Shown: positions 18,601-24,310, numbered from the stretch's first letter. The stretch: DNA of 26,433 nt from a virus (IMGVR_UViG_3300042542_000350:1-26433); one strand, 5' to 3'. Notes: generated from the sequence alone by a model not told the origin. Numbers and translations are program-made.

Positions 18601-18840
18601 ATTGGAGACCAAGGCAGTGCAGCATCAGCATGGGCTGGAGCTTCACAAGGTGGAACAAGAACACAAGGTGCTTTTGTAGCTTCAGAAGTTTGGGGTTCTT
18701 CAGTACTTCCGTCATTAAGCTGGAGCGGAAATACATTGCGAATAACTACTCCAGCTGTATCGTTTATAGGCGGTTCTATAGATGTTGAATTTGTATCTTT
18801 TGACGGAGCTAACGTAACACTTGACTCATCAAATCAATAA
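15643..18840 (+). CDS. Tail fibre protein with T7-type N-terminus
   Basis: The 1065-residue protein starts with the T7 tail-fibre N-terminal domain (about residues 1-130): VARRIVYTGSAGVGPYAFSF, DYTV, then STDFVTGGDFFANTLNTELD and FVQQVAETAERSIKAP, which anchors fibres to the tail nozzle. Residues 219-401 form an Ala/Ser/Thr shaft of short imperfect repeats. The segment NALLTGALYYNTTASQLYVWTGSAWD follows. The distal half carries four EKMRIDSSGNVGIGTSSP-type modules. The C-terminus has aromatic receptor-tip composition (VNAIGDQGSAASAWAG..), and no S74 autoprotease Ser-Asp/His region is evident. It is the likely host-range determinant. Confidence 0.93.
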   Translation: MADYAITNVARRIVYTGSAGVGPYAFSFPILVNTDIAVYKNTTLLTLTTDYTVTISGTTGQGSVTLVVAATGADRITIVGARSIQRSTDFVTGGDFFANTLNTELDSEVIFVQQVAETAERSIKAPVTDPTSIDMTLPANTTRANKFLAFNSTGNPQTLDAVGTYRGNWAASTAYVLQDIVKDTSNSNIYICISAHTSTGSQPISSNADVAKWSLVVDAAAAGTSATAAAASASAASTSATNAAASASTATTQASNASTSASTASTQASNASTSASNAASSASAASGSATTAATQASNAGTSATAAASSASAASSSATAAAASASTATTQASNAATSASNASTSATSASGFATSASTQAGNAATSASNASTSASNALTSETNAATSASAASTSATNAAASYDAFDDRYLGSKSSAPSVDNDGNALLTGALYYNTTASQLYVWTGSAWDAAAFSISGSVTSFSAGSTGFTPNTATTGAVTLGGTLAVGNGGTGTSTAFTAGSVLFSGASGVYSQDNANFFWDDTNNYLGIGTTSPITNLTINRNASFTGTPAITTNGFHIIGQDSSNTGMTVDTFAINSQITFRRANGTLASPTALISGNIIGSITGRGYGATAYASANRGLIQLVAAENWTDTAQGTYWQFNTVASGTTTSSEKMRIDSSGNVGIGTSSPTTTLFVNRATSGHAATFYSNGGGVTTGFNIYGITLTGNVSNGSSECNIVYGAGGAGLAFNSWNGTTQTERMRITSAGNVGIGTSSPLYKLDIHTSGSGTALHATDNANADMFVDFPSAGITRLTSQYGTDGIFTFANGTGKTERMRIDSSGNVGIGTTSILASTKLDVRGAISAYDGGTQEVRLNIDGNIELARTDAAAFIDFKSSTAEDYDCRIQQQSNGLTFQTGGNGTASERMRINSIGNVGIGTSTPTGALSITTGQNASIVTTGPGAHGRMIGKYFTNGGSAKTINLLTIDSFNTVNTRVFVTVKIRWVNAIGDQGSAASAWAGASQGGTRTQGAFVASEVWGSSVLPSLSWSGNTLRITTPAVSFIGGSIDVEFVSFDGANVTLDSSNQ
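16297..16845 (+). repeat. Ala/Ser/Thr/Asn low-complexity shaft repeats in tail fibre
   Basis: The stretch is built from short imperfect units such as ASNASTSAS and AATTQASNA. At DNA level it is rich in GCN, TCT and ACA codons with many near-identical 15-30 base blocks. It encodes fibre residues 219-401, probably an extended trimeric shaft. The codon runs create long false frames in the other five frames. Confidence 0.85.
17599..18405 (+). repeat. Four GNVGIGT modules in the distal tail fibre
   Basis: Near-identical segments encoding E(R/K)MRI-S-GNVGIGT start at 17599, 17857, 18079 and 18352 (fibre residues 653, 739, 813 and 904). A degenerate start of the same kind (YLGIGTTSP) lies at about 17218. 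Spacing is about 86, 74 and 91 residues. The DNA is conserved enough to allow recombination between copies, a known way for fibres to change length or receptor tip. Confidence 0.82.
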
Positions 18841-18850
18841 GGAAAATAAA

Positions 18851-19216
18851 ATGGCATTAACATGGAAAATAGAAGCATTAAACTGTAAACCATCTTTTGA
18901 TGGTAAAACAAATGTAGTAGAAACTATCCATTGGAGACTTAATGGTGTAGAAGGTCAAATATTTTCAAATATAGATGGTGAAATACCTTTAAGCACAGAT
19001 GGTTACTATGCAACTTCTGTATATGGTTCTCAAAAAGTTACATACGAAGAAGGCAGTCCTTTTACAGACTATGACAGCTTAACAGAAGAAGCTGTAGTAG
19101 CATGGGTAAAAGATGCACTTGGTGAAGAGCAAGTAGCTGCTTACGAAGCAAATGTAAGCAATCAATTAGAGGCTCTTAAAAATCCAACTGTAGTTAATCC
19201 ACCATTACCATTTTAA
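18851..19216 (+). CDS. Small tail-fibre-adjacent protein, DUF7936-like
   Basis: The 121-residue protein begins LTWKIEALNCKPSFDGKTNVVETIHWR and contains FTDYDSLTEEAVVAWVKDALG toward the C-terminus. This pattern (W.i..l......G.v...hW........y..LTee.v..Wvk) recurs in small proteins just after tail fibre genes in many phages, and I associate it with the DUF7936-type family. Function is unknown; a fibre chaperone or virion accessory role is possible. I take the ATG at 18851, with an AAGGAAAA site just before it. The in-frame TTG at 18821 would overlap the fibre gene and lacks a site. Confidence 0.7.
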   Translation: MALTWKIEALNCKPSFDGKTNVVETIHWRLNGVEGQIFSNIDGEIPLSTDGYYATSVYGSQKVTYEEGSPFTDYDSLTEEAVVAWVKDALGEEQVAAYEANVSNQLEALKNPTVVNPPLPF

Positions 19217-19228
19217 TTAGGAGTAGTT

Positions 19229-19393
19229 ATGCAAGAAATTAACTTAGTTTTAACAGTAGAAGAAGTGAACGGATTACTAAATGTATTGGGTGAACTTCCT
19301 ACTAAAACTGGTGCATGGAATCTAGTGGTAAAAATCAAACAACAAGCAGACCAACAAGTAGAAAAGCCTACTGAAACTTCTGAAGAAAAATAA
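19229..19393 (+). CDS. Small phage protein (MeiNL..T..evN family), 54 aa
   Basis: It is a 54-codon gene with a TTAGGAG site six bases before its ATG. Its sequence opens QEINLVLTVEEVNGLLNVLGELPTKTGAWNLV, then KIKQQADQQV, and this is a common pattern in very small phage proteins placed between tail fibre and lysis genes (mEinl.ltv.evN.iL.aLgelP...v..li.kI..Q). The function is not known to me. It is acidic at the C-terminus and has no membrane segment. Confidence 0.72.
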   Translation: MQEINLVLTVEEVNGLLNVLGELPTKTGAWNLVVKIKQQADQQVEKPTETSEEK

Positions 19394-19405
19394 GAAAGAA
19401 AAGCA

Positions 19406-19573
19406 ATGGTTAAGCATAATGTTAATGAAGTTGAGTCAAGACTAAGCACGCACGAGGAAGTATGTGCTTATCGTTATGAGTCAATTAATGCTAGATTGAA
19501 ACGACTAGAGCAGATCCTATTAGGCACTGCTGGATTTGTTATTGTTTATCTACTTACTAACGGAATGAAATGA
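19406..19573 (+). CDS. Small membrane protein, holin/XhlA-like, 55 aa
   Basis: The gene encodes 55 residues: a charged helix THEEVCAYRYESINARLKRLEQ (residues 15-36), with the repeated THEE-C--RYE-I--RL-RLE pattern seen in small phage lysis-associated proteins, followed by one hydrophobic segment ILLGTAGFVIVYLL (about 37-50). The topology, a cytoplasmic amphipathic helix plus one membrane helix, fits an XhlA-like or holin-accessory protein. Its stop overlaps the next start (ATGATG), and it is the first gene of the lysis/surface cluster. Confidence 0.68.
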   Translation: MVKHNVNEVESRLSTHEEVCAYRYESINARLKRLEQILLGTAGFVIVYLLTNGMK

Positions 19574-20061
19574 TGCAATCATTAAGAAACATTGTAGCCT
19601 TAATTGTTGGCATGTCTATTGGAATGTTACTAGCATTGTCTATGGATTCTAAAGCAGACACAACTACAATCAATAACAAAGGGATGCCAGTGCCAAGTGC
19701 TATGGCCCCATCCATGTCTGGCTTCTCTAATGACATGTGTAAGTCTGGCGTATCTGGTGGTGCTAACACAGGTATGTTCTCTATCAGTGGTGGTGCTACT
19801 ATCACAGATGAAAACTGTGAGCGTATCAAATTAGCTAAGACACTTAACGATTTAGGTTTAAAGGTAGCAGCAGTATCAGTATTGTGTCAAGACAATCGTG
19901 TTTGGGAAGCTATGGAAATGTCTGGCTCACCTTGCCCTATTGGTGGCTCACTAGGTTATACAGCTAAACGTGCATGGCATGAGAGAGATCCAAAACGATT
20001 TGAGAAACTATATGGTTCAACCTATACGCTCCCTCTTATTCCTAATACTCCTGTGGAGTAA
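19570..20061 (+). CDS. Exported cysteine-containing hypothetical protein
   Basis: The 163-residue protein has a signal-peptide-like N-terminus (SLRNIVALIVGMSIGMLLALSMDSKA, residues 4-29) with a plausible cleavage after SKA. The mature part has a Gly/Ser/Met-rich region, then DENCERIKLAKTLNDLGLKVAAVSVLCQDNRVWEAME with Cys residues that could pair in the periplasm, and ends SPCPIGGSLGYT. I do not recognise a named family. It starts in ATGATG with the upstream small membrane gene, with the second ATG at 19573 also possible. Its 3' end overlaps the next exported protein by 50 bases. I infer a periplasmic or virion role near lysis. Confidence 0.65.
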   Translation: MMQSLRNIVALIVGMSIGMLLALSMDSKADTTTINNKGMPVPSAMAPSMSGFSNDMCKSGVSGGANTGMFSISGGATITDENCERIKLAKTLNDLGLKVAAVSVLCQDNRVWEAMEMSGSPCPIGGSLGYTAKRAWHERDPKRFEKLYGSTYTLPLIPNTPVE

Positions 20062-21010
20062 CCCACTCTATGCATGGTATTGCACATATGTTCCAACAAC
20101 TCAAGGCTGGGTTAGTAACTTACAGTGCCATGGCATTGACGATGCTACAGCGCTTGCTACAGCATGGTGTCCGTATAGGCCAGATGATCCTATCTGCGCT
20201 CCATACATTCAGCCAGTCTGCACCGATACAGTGGAGTATCAGTCGCTTAGTTGCCCTCTACCACACTATAGTGGCGTGGTTAATCAGAGTCGTTCCTATG
20301 CTTGTAGCTCAAGCACTTGGACTTCTTGGACAACTACGTCAGATAATTGCACACAAGATCCGCCAACTTGTTTTGAAACTACAGAACAAAGGACACTAGC
20401 ATGCGAAGCTGGATACACTGGATCAATACTAGAGCAAAGAACTTCGACATGCTCAGATCCATACTCGACTCCAGCGTTTGGTTCTTGGATTCAAGTTACC
20501 AACAGTTGTGTCAAGTCGATGGACAATCCAACGAATCCAATCAGTCCGACAAGTCCACTCAGTGTGACAAGCCCACTGAATCCCATGAATGCACCAGTCA
20601 TAGTAATAGATCCTGTAACTGTGCCGATGGACAATGTGCAGATGCAGACTCAACAAGCACCTACTTCGGGCAAAGAAGAAGTGAAGTCAGCGGAAACTTC
20701 AACGACAACGAGTTCTACAACATCTACGCCAGAGGTAAAGACGGAGCTGCCAAAGGGAAAAGAAATAGTGCCTGGGTTTGGGATTGTTATGAGCATGCAA
20801 CTATTGACTCAAGCATACACGATACAGAACCAACAGATCATAGAAGCAATCAACATGGAGCAAGAGAATGACTACGCAAGAGAACAAGAAGTATACCTTA
20901 AACTTATCCTCGCAGATGATATTGGGGATAATCTTATCAGTGCTAGTTCCTACCAGTGGAGCAGTCTACTACGGGATAACCCTATTCAACGATTTGACTT
21001 CGACAATTGA
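20012..21010 (+). CDS. Exported protein with two tandem Cys/Trp repeats
   Basis: From the ATG at 20012 the protein has 332 residues. It opens with a signal peptide, PIRSLLFLILLWSNPLYA, with mature start near W22. Residues 70-113 and 120-166 are two tandem modules with the pattern C..x-E-x3-L-x-C-x3-Y-S/T-G-x-V/I-x3-R-S/T-x2-C...W-x-x-W/V..C, resembling thrombospondin-like repeats. A Pro/Thr/Ser linker (about 170-255) and a helical C-terminus follow. I prefer 20012 to an upstream GTG at 19970 because it places the signal peptide at the start. It overlaps the previous gene by 50 bases and the next by 143. Confidence 0.7.
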   Translation: MVQPIRSLLFLILLWSNPLYAWYCTYVPTTQGWVSNLQCHGIDDATALATAWCPYRPDDPICAPYIQPVCTDTVEYQSLSCPLPHYSGVVNQSRSYACSSSTWTSWTTTSDNCTQDPPTCFETTEQRTLACEAGYTGSILEQRTSTCSDPYSTPAFGSWIQVTNSCVKSMDNPTNPISPTSPLSVTSPLNPMNAPVIVIDPVTVPMDNVQMQTQQAPTSGKEEVKSAETSTTTSSTTSTPEVKTELPKGKEIVPGFGIVMSMQLLTQAYTIQNQQIIEAINMEQENDYAREQEVYLKLILADDIGDNLISASSYQWSSLLRDNPIQRFDFDN

Positions 21011-21269
21011 AGAAGTAAAGAAGATGAGTAATGTTGAAACACGCATTACATTAGTAGAAGATAGAGTTAAAGCTGCTGACAATCGTATGATTGAATTAGC
21101 TATGTCTAACAACAGAGCGTATGAGAAAGCATCAGAAGCTTTTGCTACATCTAAAGAAACAGCAGCCATCATTAAAGGATCACAAAGAGAGATTGATGTG
21201 TCACTCAACGCAGTGCGTGAGGAGATGAAAGCATTACGCAAATCAACGATCAATCCATTGGCCAAGTAA
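20868..21269 (+). CDS. Membrane-anchored coiled-coil protein
   Basis: The 133-residue protein has one N-terminal hydrophobic segment (MILGIILSVLVPTSGAVYYGITLF, about residues 17-40) and a long charged helix to the C-terminus (VETRITLVEDRVKAADNRMIEL.. and REIDVSLNAVREEMKALR), predicted as coiled coil. The architecture resembles i-spanin or XhlA-like lysis proteins. A clear GGAG site lies seven bases before the ATG, which supports this start even though the first 143 bases overlap the upstream exported protein in another frame. The stop overlaps the protease gene start (TAATG). Confidence 0.7.
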   Translation: MTTQENKKYTLNLSSQMILGIILSVLVPTSGAVYYGITLFNDLTSTIEEVKKMSNVETRITLVEDRVKAADNRMIELAMSNNRAYEKASEAFATSKETAAIIKGSQREIDVSLNAVREEMKALRKSTINPLAK

Positions 21270-21610
21270 TGAAGCTACTTACCAAACAAAACTTGCGTAA
21301 GATGTATGCTTGTTTTGTTGGGCTACCTCCATTCAATGGCTACAAGATGCCAGCACCGCACAAGGTAAACTTCAGTATCATCAATACTAAAGGTGAGGTG
21401 CTAGGTTACTTTCTTACAGAGCCTACTAGAATACAAATAGATATCTCTAATGATACATACTTAAAGATATCTGAAACACTTATGCATGAGATGATCCATT
21501 GTATGCTTTGGTATCATGGACACAATGACTTTGATGCACATGAAAAGAAGTTTAACAAATATGTTAATATCATCTGTGATTTATACAAATTTAATAGAGA
21601 GGAATTTTAG
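21269..21610 (+). CDS. SprT-like zinc metalloprotease
   Basis: The 113-residue protein carries HEMIH at residues 73-77 (HExxH) and a downstream His in DAHEKKF (H91), the SprT-like zinc-site arrangement of H-E-x2-H followed by a third His before a Phe. The upstream strand VNFSIINTKGEVLGYFL, followed by RIQIDIS, also fits the family. SprT-like proteins elsewhere act in protein turnover or DNA-protein crosslink repair; the role in this phage is unknown. It lies between a membrane coiled-coil protein and a holin-like gene, and is translation-coupled to the former by TAATG. Confidence 0.82.
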   Translation: MKLLTKQNLRKMYACFVGLPPFNGYKMPAPHKVNFSIINTKGEVLGYFLTEPTRIQIDISNDTYLKISETLMHEMIHCMLWYHGHNDFDAHEKKFNKYVNIICDLYKFNREEF

Positions 21611-21612
21611 GA

Positions 21613-22113
21613 ATGTTTAGCATCATCAGCGGAATTTTAGGGTTTGCCACTAGTGGACTCCCGAGTTTATTAGGATTTTTTCAGCAAAAAGGTGACCAAG
21701 CACATGAGCGTGAGATGGCTAAGTTACAGAACGAACAAGCTATGCGTATGGCAGAGAAAGGTTTTGTATCTCAAGAGAAGATTGCTGCTATTGAATTAGA
21801 AGGAACGTACGCAGAAACGTACGCTCAAGAACGTGAAGCATTATATGCACATGACACTAAGCTTGTAGAAGGTGCATCACAGTGGGTCAAGACTCTTAAT
21901 GCTTGTGTCAGACCATTCGTTGCATTTACTTTTGTAGGCTTACTTGTATTCGTTGATGTAGCTGGCTTCATATGGGCAGTTAAATCTACTGGTGGATTCA
22001 CACCAGAATCTATGGATGCTATATTCTCTAGCGATGAGATGAGCATTGTAGCTTCTATCATTGGATTCTACTTTGGCTCTCGCACATGGGAAAAGAAACG
22101 TGAAAGTATCTAA
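21613..22113 (+). CDS. Holin-like protein, 3TM type
   Basis: The 166-residue protein has hydrophobic segments near the N-terminus (SIISGILGFATSGLPSLLGF), around residues 101-121 (FVAFTFVGLLVFVDVAGFIWA) and near the C-terminus (IVASIIGFYFGSRTWEK), with a long charged helix (HEREMAKLQNEQAMRMAEKG) between the first two. The C-terminal GFYFGSRTWEK is typical of 3TM holin-like proteins of phages and gene-transfer agents (PF11351 type). It would permeabilise the inner membrane and let the lysozyme reach peptidoglycan. The endolysin gene begins inside its 3' end. Confidence 0.82.
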   Translation: MFSIISGILGFATSGLPSLLGFFQQKGDQAHEREMAKLQNEQAMRMAEKGFVSQEKIAAIELEGTYAETYAQEREALYAHDTKLVEGASQWVKTLNACVRPFVAFTFVGLLVFVDVAGFIWAVKSTGGFTPESMDAIFSSDEMSIVASIIGFYFGSRTWEKKRESI

Positions 22114-22552
22114 GCGTGGTATCGAACTTATTAAACATTTTGAAGGTGTGCGTAGTCGGCCCTATCGTTGTGCTGCAAACCTGTATACTGTGGGTGTTGG
22201 TCACCTTATCGGCGATGGCAAACATTTGCCTGATTCTTGGAACAGAATTTTTACGCAAGAAGAAATAGATGGACTTCTTAAATCCGACCTCAATCGTTTC
22301 GAGTTGGGAGTATCTAAGATGCTACCTAACGTGCCTCTTAGACAGTGCGAGTTTGATTGCATTATATCTTTTGCCTTTAACCTTGGCTTGGGTACATTTC
22401 AGCGATCAACACTCCGTCAAGCGTTGCTTCGTGGCGATAAAGAAGCTGCTATGGAATCGCTCCTAAAGTATTGTCGTGCTGGTGGTCGTGTGCTTAAAGG
22501 ACTTCAACTAAGACGTGAAGCAGAAGCTAAGATGTTTAAGTCAGGCTATTGA
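22100..22552 (+). CDS. Endolysin, GH24 T4-type lysozyme
   Basis: From the GTG at 22100 the protein is 150 residues: KRGIELIKHFEGVRSRPY, NLYTVGVGHLIG, then a helical domain with FDCIISFAFNLGLGTFQRSTLR and GLQLRREAEAKMF. The catalytic triad spacing fits the family (Glu15, Cys24, Thr30; E-x8-C/D-x5-T), here in the Cys variant. It cleaves the peptidoglycan glycan chain at lysis. I prefer GTG at 22100, which is close to a GGAAAAGA element, over an upstream in-frame TTG at 22061. It overlaps the holin-like gene by 14 bases. There is no signal peptide, so release depends on the holin. Confidence 0.95.
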   Translation: MKVSKRGIELIKHFEGVRSRPYRCAANLYTVGVGHLIGDGKHLPDSWNRIFTQEEIDGLLKSDLNRFELGVSKMLPNVPLRQCEFDCIISFAFNLGLGTFQRSTLRQALLRGDKEAAMESLLKYCRAGGRVLKGLQLRREAEAKMFKSGY

Positions 22553-22577
22553 TTTAACAAACTAACTGTGCTATCTT
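22549..22577 (+). promoter_or_regulatory. Possible sigma70 promoter before phosphoesterase gene
   Basis: TTGATT (22549-22554) and TATCTT (22572-22577) are separated by 17 bases, with a TGC extended -10 just before the second box. It lies in the short gap between the lysozyme and phosphoesterase genes. It is weak by sequence alone. Confidence 0.3.
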
Positions 22578-22604
22578 TCAGATACCTAATTTATAGGAGC
22601 TGTA

Positions 22605-23315
22605 ATGGCACAAGCATACAAGTCCGTATTAGTAATCAGTGATCTCCATATACCTTATCACCACCCAGATGCATTCAACTTTCTTAAAGCGCTCAAGACA
22701 AAATACAAACCAGACTTAGTTATAAATATAGGAGATGAATTAGATATGCATGCGATGTCTATGCATGATAGCGATCCAGATCTATTCTCTGCTGGCCATG
22801 AGTTGGCAGCGTCTATTGCATACATTCAAACACTAGAAAAGATCTTTCCTAAGATGAGGATTGTACATAGCAATCACTCATCTATGTTATACAGACGTGC
22901 ATTAAAGCATGGAGTACCTAAGGGTTATCTTAAACATTACAATGATTTCCTGGGTGTTGGACCTGGATGGCAATGGGAAGAAGATATTACCATTAGCTTA
23001 TCAGATGGATCACGTTGCTTCTTTACCCATGGATTATCTGCTGACGTACTCAAGGTAGCTATGCAATACGGAATGAATACAGTGCAAGGCCACTACCATA
23101 CCAAATTCTCTGTGTCCTATTATAGCAATCCCGATGCTTTAGTTTGGGGTATGCAAGTGGGATCACTTATCAATCAGAAGTCTATGGCATTTAACTATGC
23201 TAAGAACTTCAAGACTAGATTCATTGTTGGATGTGGAATGATACTGAATGGGCAACCTAAACTAATGCCAATGGTTCTTAACACAAATGGTAAATGGAAT
23301 GGTAAAATTGTTTAG
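22605..23315 (+). CDS. Calcineurin-like metallophosphoesterase
   Basis: The 236-residue protein has metallophosphoesterase motifs in order: ISDLH with D13 and H15, INIGDELDMH with D44 and D47, VHSNHSS where most family members have GNHD/E, FFTHG, and a final GHYHTKF. The set predicts a two-metal active site for phosphoester cleavage; the substrate cannot be told from sequence. Phages carry such genes for nucleic-acid or nucleotide processing, or RNA 2',3'-cyclic phosphate handling, but none of these is shown here. An AGGAG site precedes the ATG. It is downstream of the lysis genes, and the next gene starts at its stop in TAGTG. Confidence 0.85.
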   Translation: MAQAYKSVLVISDLHIPYHHPDAFNFLKALKTKYKPDLVINIGDELDMHAMSMHDSDPDLFSAGHELAASIAYIQTLEKIFPKMRIVHSNHSSMLYRRALKHGVPKGYLKHYNDFLGVGPGWQWEEDITISLSDGSRCFFTHGLSADVLKVAMQYGMNTVQGHYHTKFSVSYYSNPDALVWGMQVGSLINQKSMAFNYAKNFKTRFIVGCGMILNGQPKLMPMVLNTNGKWNGKIV

Positions 23316-23515
23316 TGGAAAATCCAACATCAGAACAAATAGATATCTTAGACAAACTTATTGGTCGTAAGATTTGGGATATTGAGATCATTGAGGAGCA
23401 ACCTCTTTCAATCATTAGAATTTTTTTCACTGAAAACGAGGATGATTACATAGAGATCAATGCAGAATACATGCAGATGCTCTACATTTCCCCTAAACCT
23501 CAAGCTTTACACTAA
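23315..23515 (+). CDS. Small acidic hypothetical protein, 66 aa
   Basis: The 66-residue protein starts at a GTG that overlaps the stop of the phosphoesterase gene (TAGTG), so it is translation-coupled to it. The sequence is acidic with alternating hydrophobic residues (WDIEIIEEQPLSIIRIFFTENEDDYIEI) and predicted beta strands. No family is recognised and no membrane segment is present. It is the last rightward gene before the convergent region. Confidence 0.6.
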   Translation: MENPTSEQIDILDKLIGRKIWDIEIIEEQPLSIIRIFFTENEDDYIEINAEYMQMLYISPKPQALH

Positions 23516-23546
23516 AACTAGGTAGGCTAAGGTATTACCCACCTAG
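23513..23546 (-). terminator. Candidate terminator in the convergent gap (leftward transcript)
   Basis: CTAGGTAGG (23518-23526) pairs with CCCACCTAG (23538-23546), with one mismatch, around an 11-base loop. Read leftward the hairpin is followed by TTTTAG, which fits termination of the leftward operon. Between 23516 and 23601 there is no ORF; a second weak stem (about 23548-23569) and a TCTTTCTTT run (23577-23585) may act in the rightward direction. Confidence 0.42.
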
Positions 23547-23601
23547 AGATCGTGCGTTATAGAGCGATTGTGTAGGTCTTTCTTTACAATCAATGACTTA
23601 G

Positions 23602-23814
23602 CTAGAACTTTCTTTGCTCAAAGCATTCAAGATGGTTAGTCACAAACATATTCTTCTTTACTTCCTCAAATAGTTTGCCATCAATACACTTTAAATCTTT
23701 GTCTGCAAAACTTCTTGGCTTGATCTGATTAATGTTTACCTCAACGCTAACAAATAGCATTATAAATATACACACTATACACATTAGCGTTAGCCATATT
23801 TCTTTATTCGTCAT
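23602..23814 (-). CDS. Small single-pass membrane protein with periplasmic tail
   Basis: From the ATG at 23814 the protein is 70 residues: a hydrophobic segment (WLTLMCIVCIFIMLFVSVEV, about residues 6-25) followed by a basic/charged tail with Cys and Lys residues (DKDLKCIDGKLFEE..) and ending LECFEQRKF. I prefer this start because an AGGATC ribosome site sits just before it; an upstream in-frame ATG at 23838 lies inside the preceding small gene and lacks a site. No family is recognised. It overlaps the upstream 47-codon gene by 11 bases. Confidence 0.62.
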   Translation of the reverse strand: MTNKEIWLTLMCIVCIFIMLFVSVEVNINQIKPRSFADKDLKCIDGKLFEEVKKNMFVTNHLECFEQRKF

Positions 23815-23947
23815 AATGATCCTGTATGCCATGGTCATGTTTAAAGTTACTAATTAAGTCCTCATCTTCCATCGGTTCTTCATATAATCTTTGAAGTCCT
23901 TTGAGTGGTTTCTTAACTTTCTTAGGCTGCTCTAAATCATCATCCAT
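23804..23947 (-). CDS. Small acidic hypothetical protein, 47 aa
   Basis: A 47-codon leftward gene has an excellent AGGAGG ribosome site just before its ATG at 23947. The peptide begins MDDDLEQPKKVKKPLKGLQ and ends with HDHGIQDHYDE, so it is charged with a basic middle and acidic His-rich end. No family is recognised. The strong ribosome site and its close fit between the SleB-like gene and the next membrane protein support it as real. Confidence 0.65.
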   Translation of the reverse strand: MDDDLEQPKKVKKPLKGLQRLYEEPMEDEDLISNFKHDHGIQDHYDE

Positions 23948-23956
23948 AATATCCTC

Positions 23957-24310
23957 CTAATAAAATATATGATTGTTAATAATAGTTCTTGGCTTCATAC
24001 CCCACTGATTATCCATCTTAACATGATGAAAGTAACTAGCTCCCTTGCTACTGTCTTTGATTTGTTGTTGGATAATTTTTTGGGATAATTCTATGAATGG
24101 TTTGAGTGTTTTGTAAGGCGGGACATGCTTTGTTTTTTTAGTCCATTCAAACTGGTGTGGTTTGAAAGTCTCCGAGCATATATTCTTTTGGTCAAAGTCA
24201 GCTCTCCGATAAAGCACATACCCCACTGCCACTTGGCCAGAGATAGGTTCACCTCTGGCTTCATGGAACATGGTCAAACTCATACACATGACTGCTGCAA
24301 TATCTAACAT
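23957..24310 (-). CDS. Cell wall hydrolase, SleB-like (Hydrolase_2)
   Basis: The 117-residue protein matches the SleB/Hydrolase_2 domain: MFHEARGEPISGQVAVGYVLYRR (about residues 14-36, with the conserved catalytic Glu in HEARGE), ICSETFKPHQFEW, then GASYFHHV and a C-terminal W. These enzymes cut peptidoglycan glycan chains. There is no clear signal peptide, so it may be released by holin or act in another way. The ATG at 24310 follows an AAGGAG site. It lies on the leftward strand with recombination genes, apart from the lysozyme in the rightward lysis cluster, and immediately left of pqqA. Confidence 0.85.
   Translation of the reverse strand: MLDIAAVMCMSLTMFHEARGEPISGQVAVGYVLYRRADFDQKNICSETFKPHQFEWTKKTKHVPPYKTLKPFIELSQKIIQQQIKDSSKGASYFHHVKMDNQWGMKPRTIINNHIFY

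Noticed and set aside
19970-20011. Upstream GTG start for the exported Cys/Trp-repeat protein
   Set aside because: It would put 14 charged residues before the signal peptide and deepen the overlap; the ATG at 20012 gives a normal signal peptide.
20070-20399. 109-codon + frame with hydrophobic composition
   Set aside because: It lies inside the exported Cys/Trp-repeat protein, which has a signal peptide and ordered Cys pattern. This frame has no good ribosome site or family pattern. It is kept in mind only as part of the overlap finding.
20401-20871. 156-codon + frame in the third frame of the same region
   Set aside because: Ser/Asn/Thr/Cys-rich low-complexity translation of the linker DNA of the real gene; no ribosome site and no recognisable domain.
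22061-22099. Upstream TTG start for the lysozyme
   Set aside because: It adds residues not typical of the family and lacks a ribosome site; the GTG at 22100 gives the standard N-terminus.
24125-24307. 60-codon + frame opposite the SleB-like gene
   Set aside because: Antisense shadow of a gene with a clear conserved domain and ribosome site.
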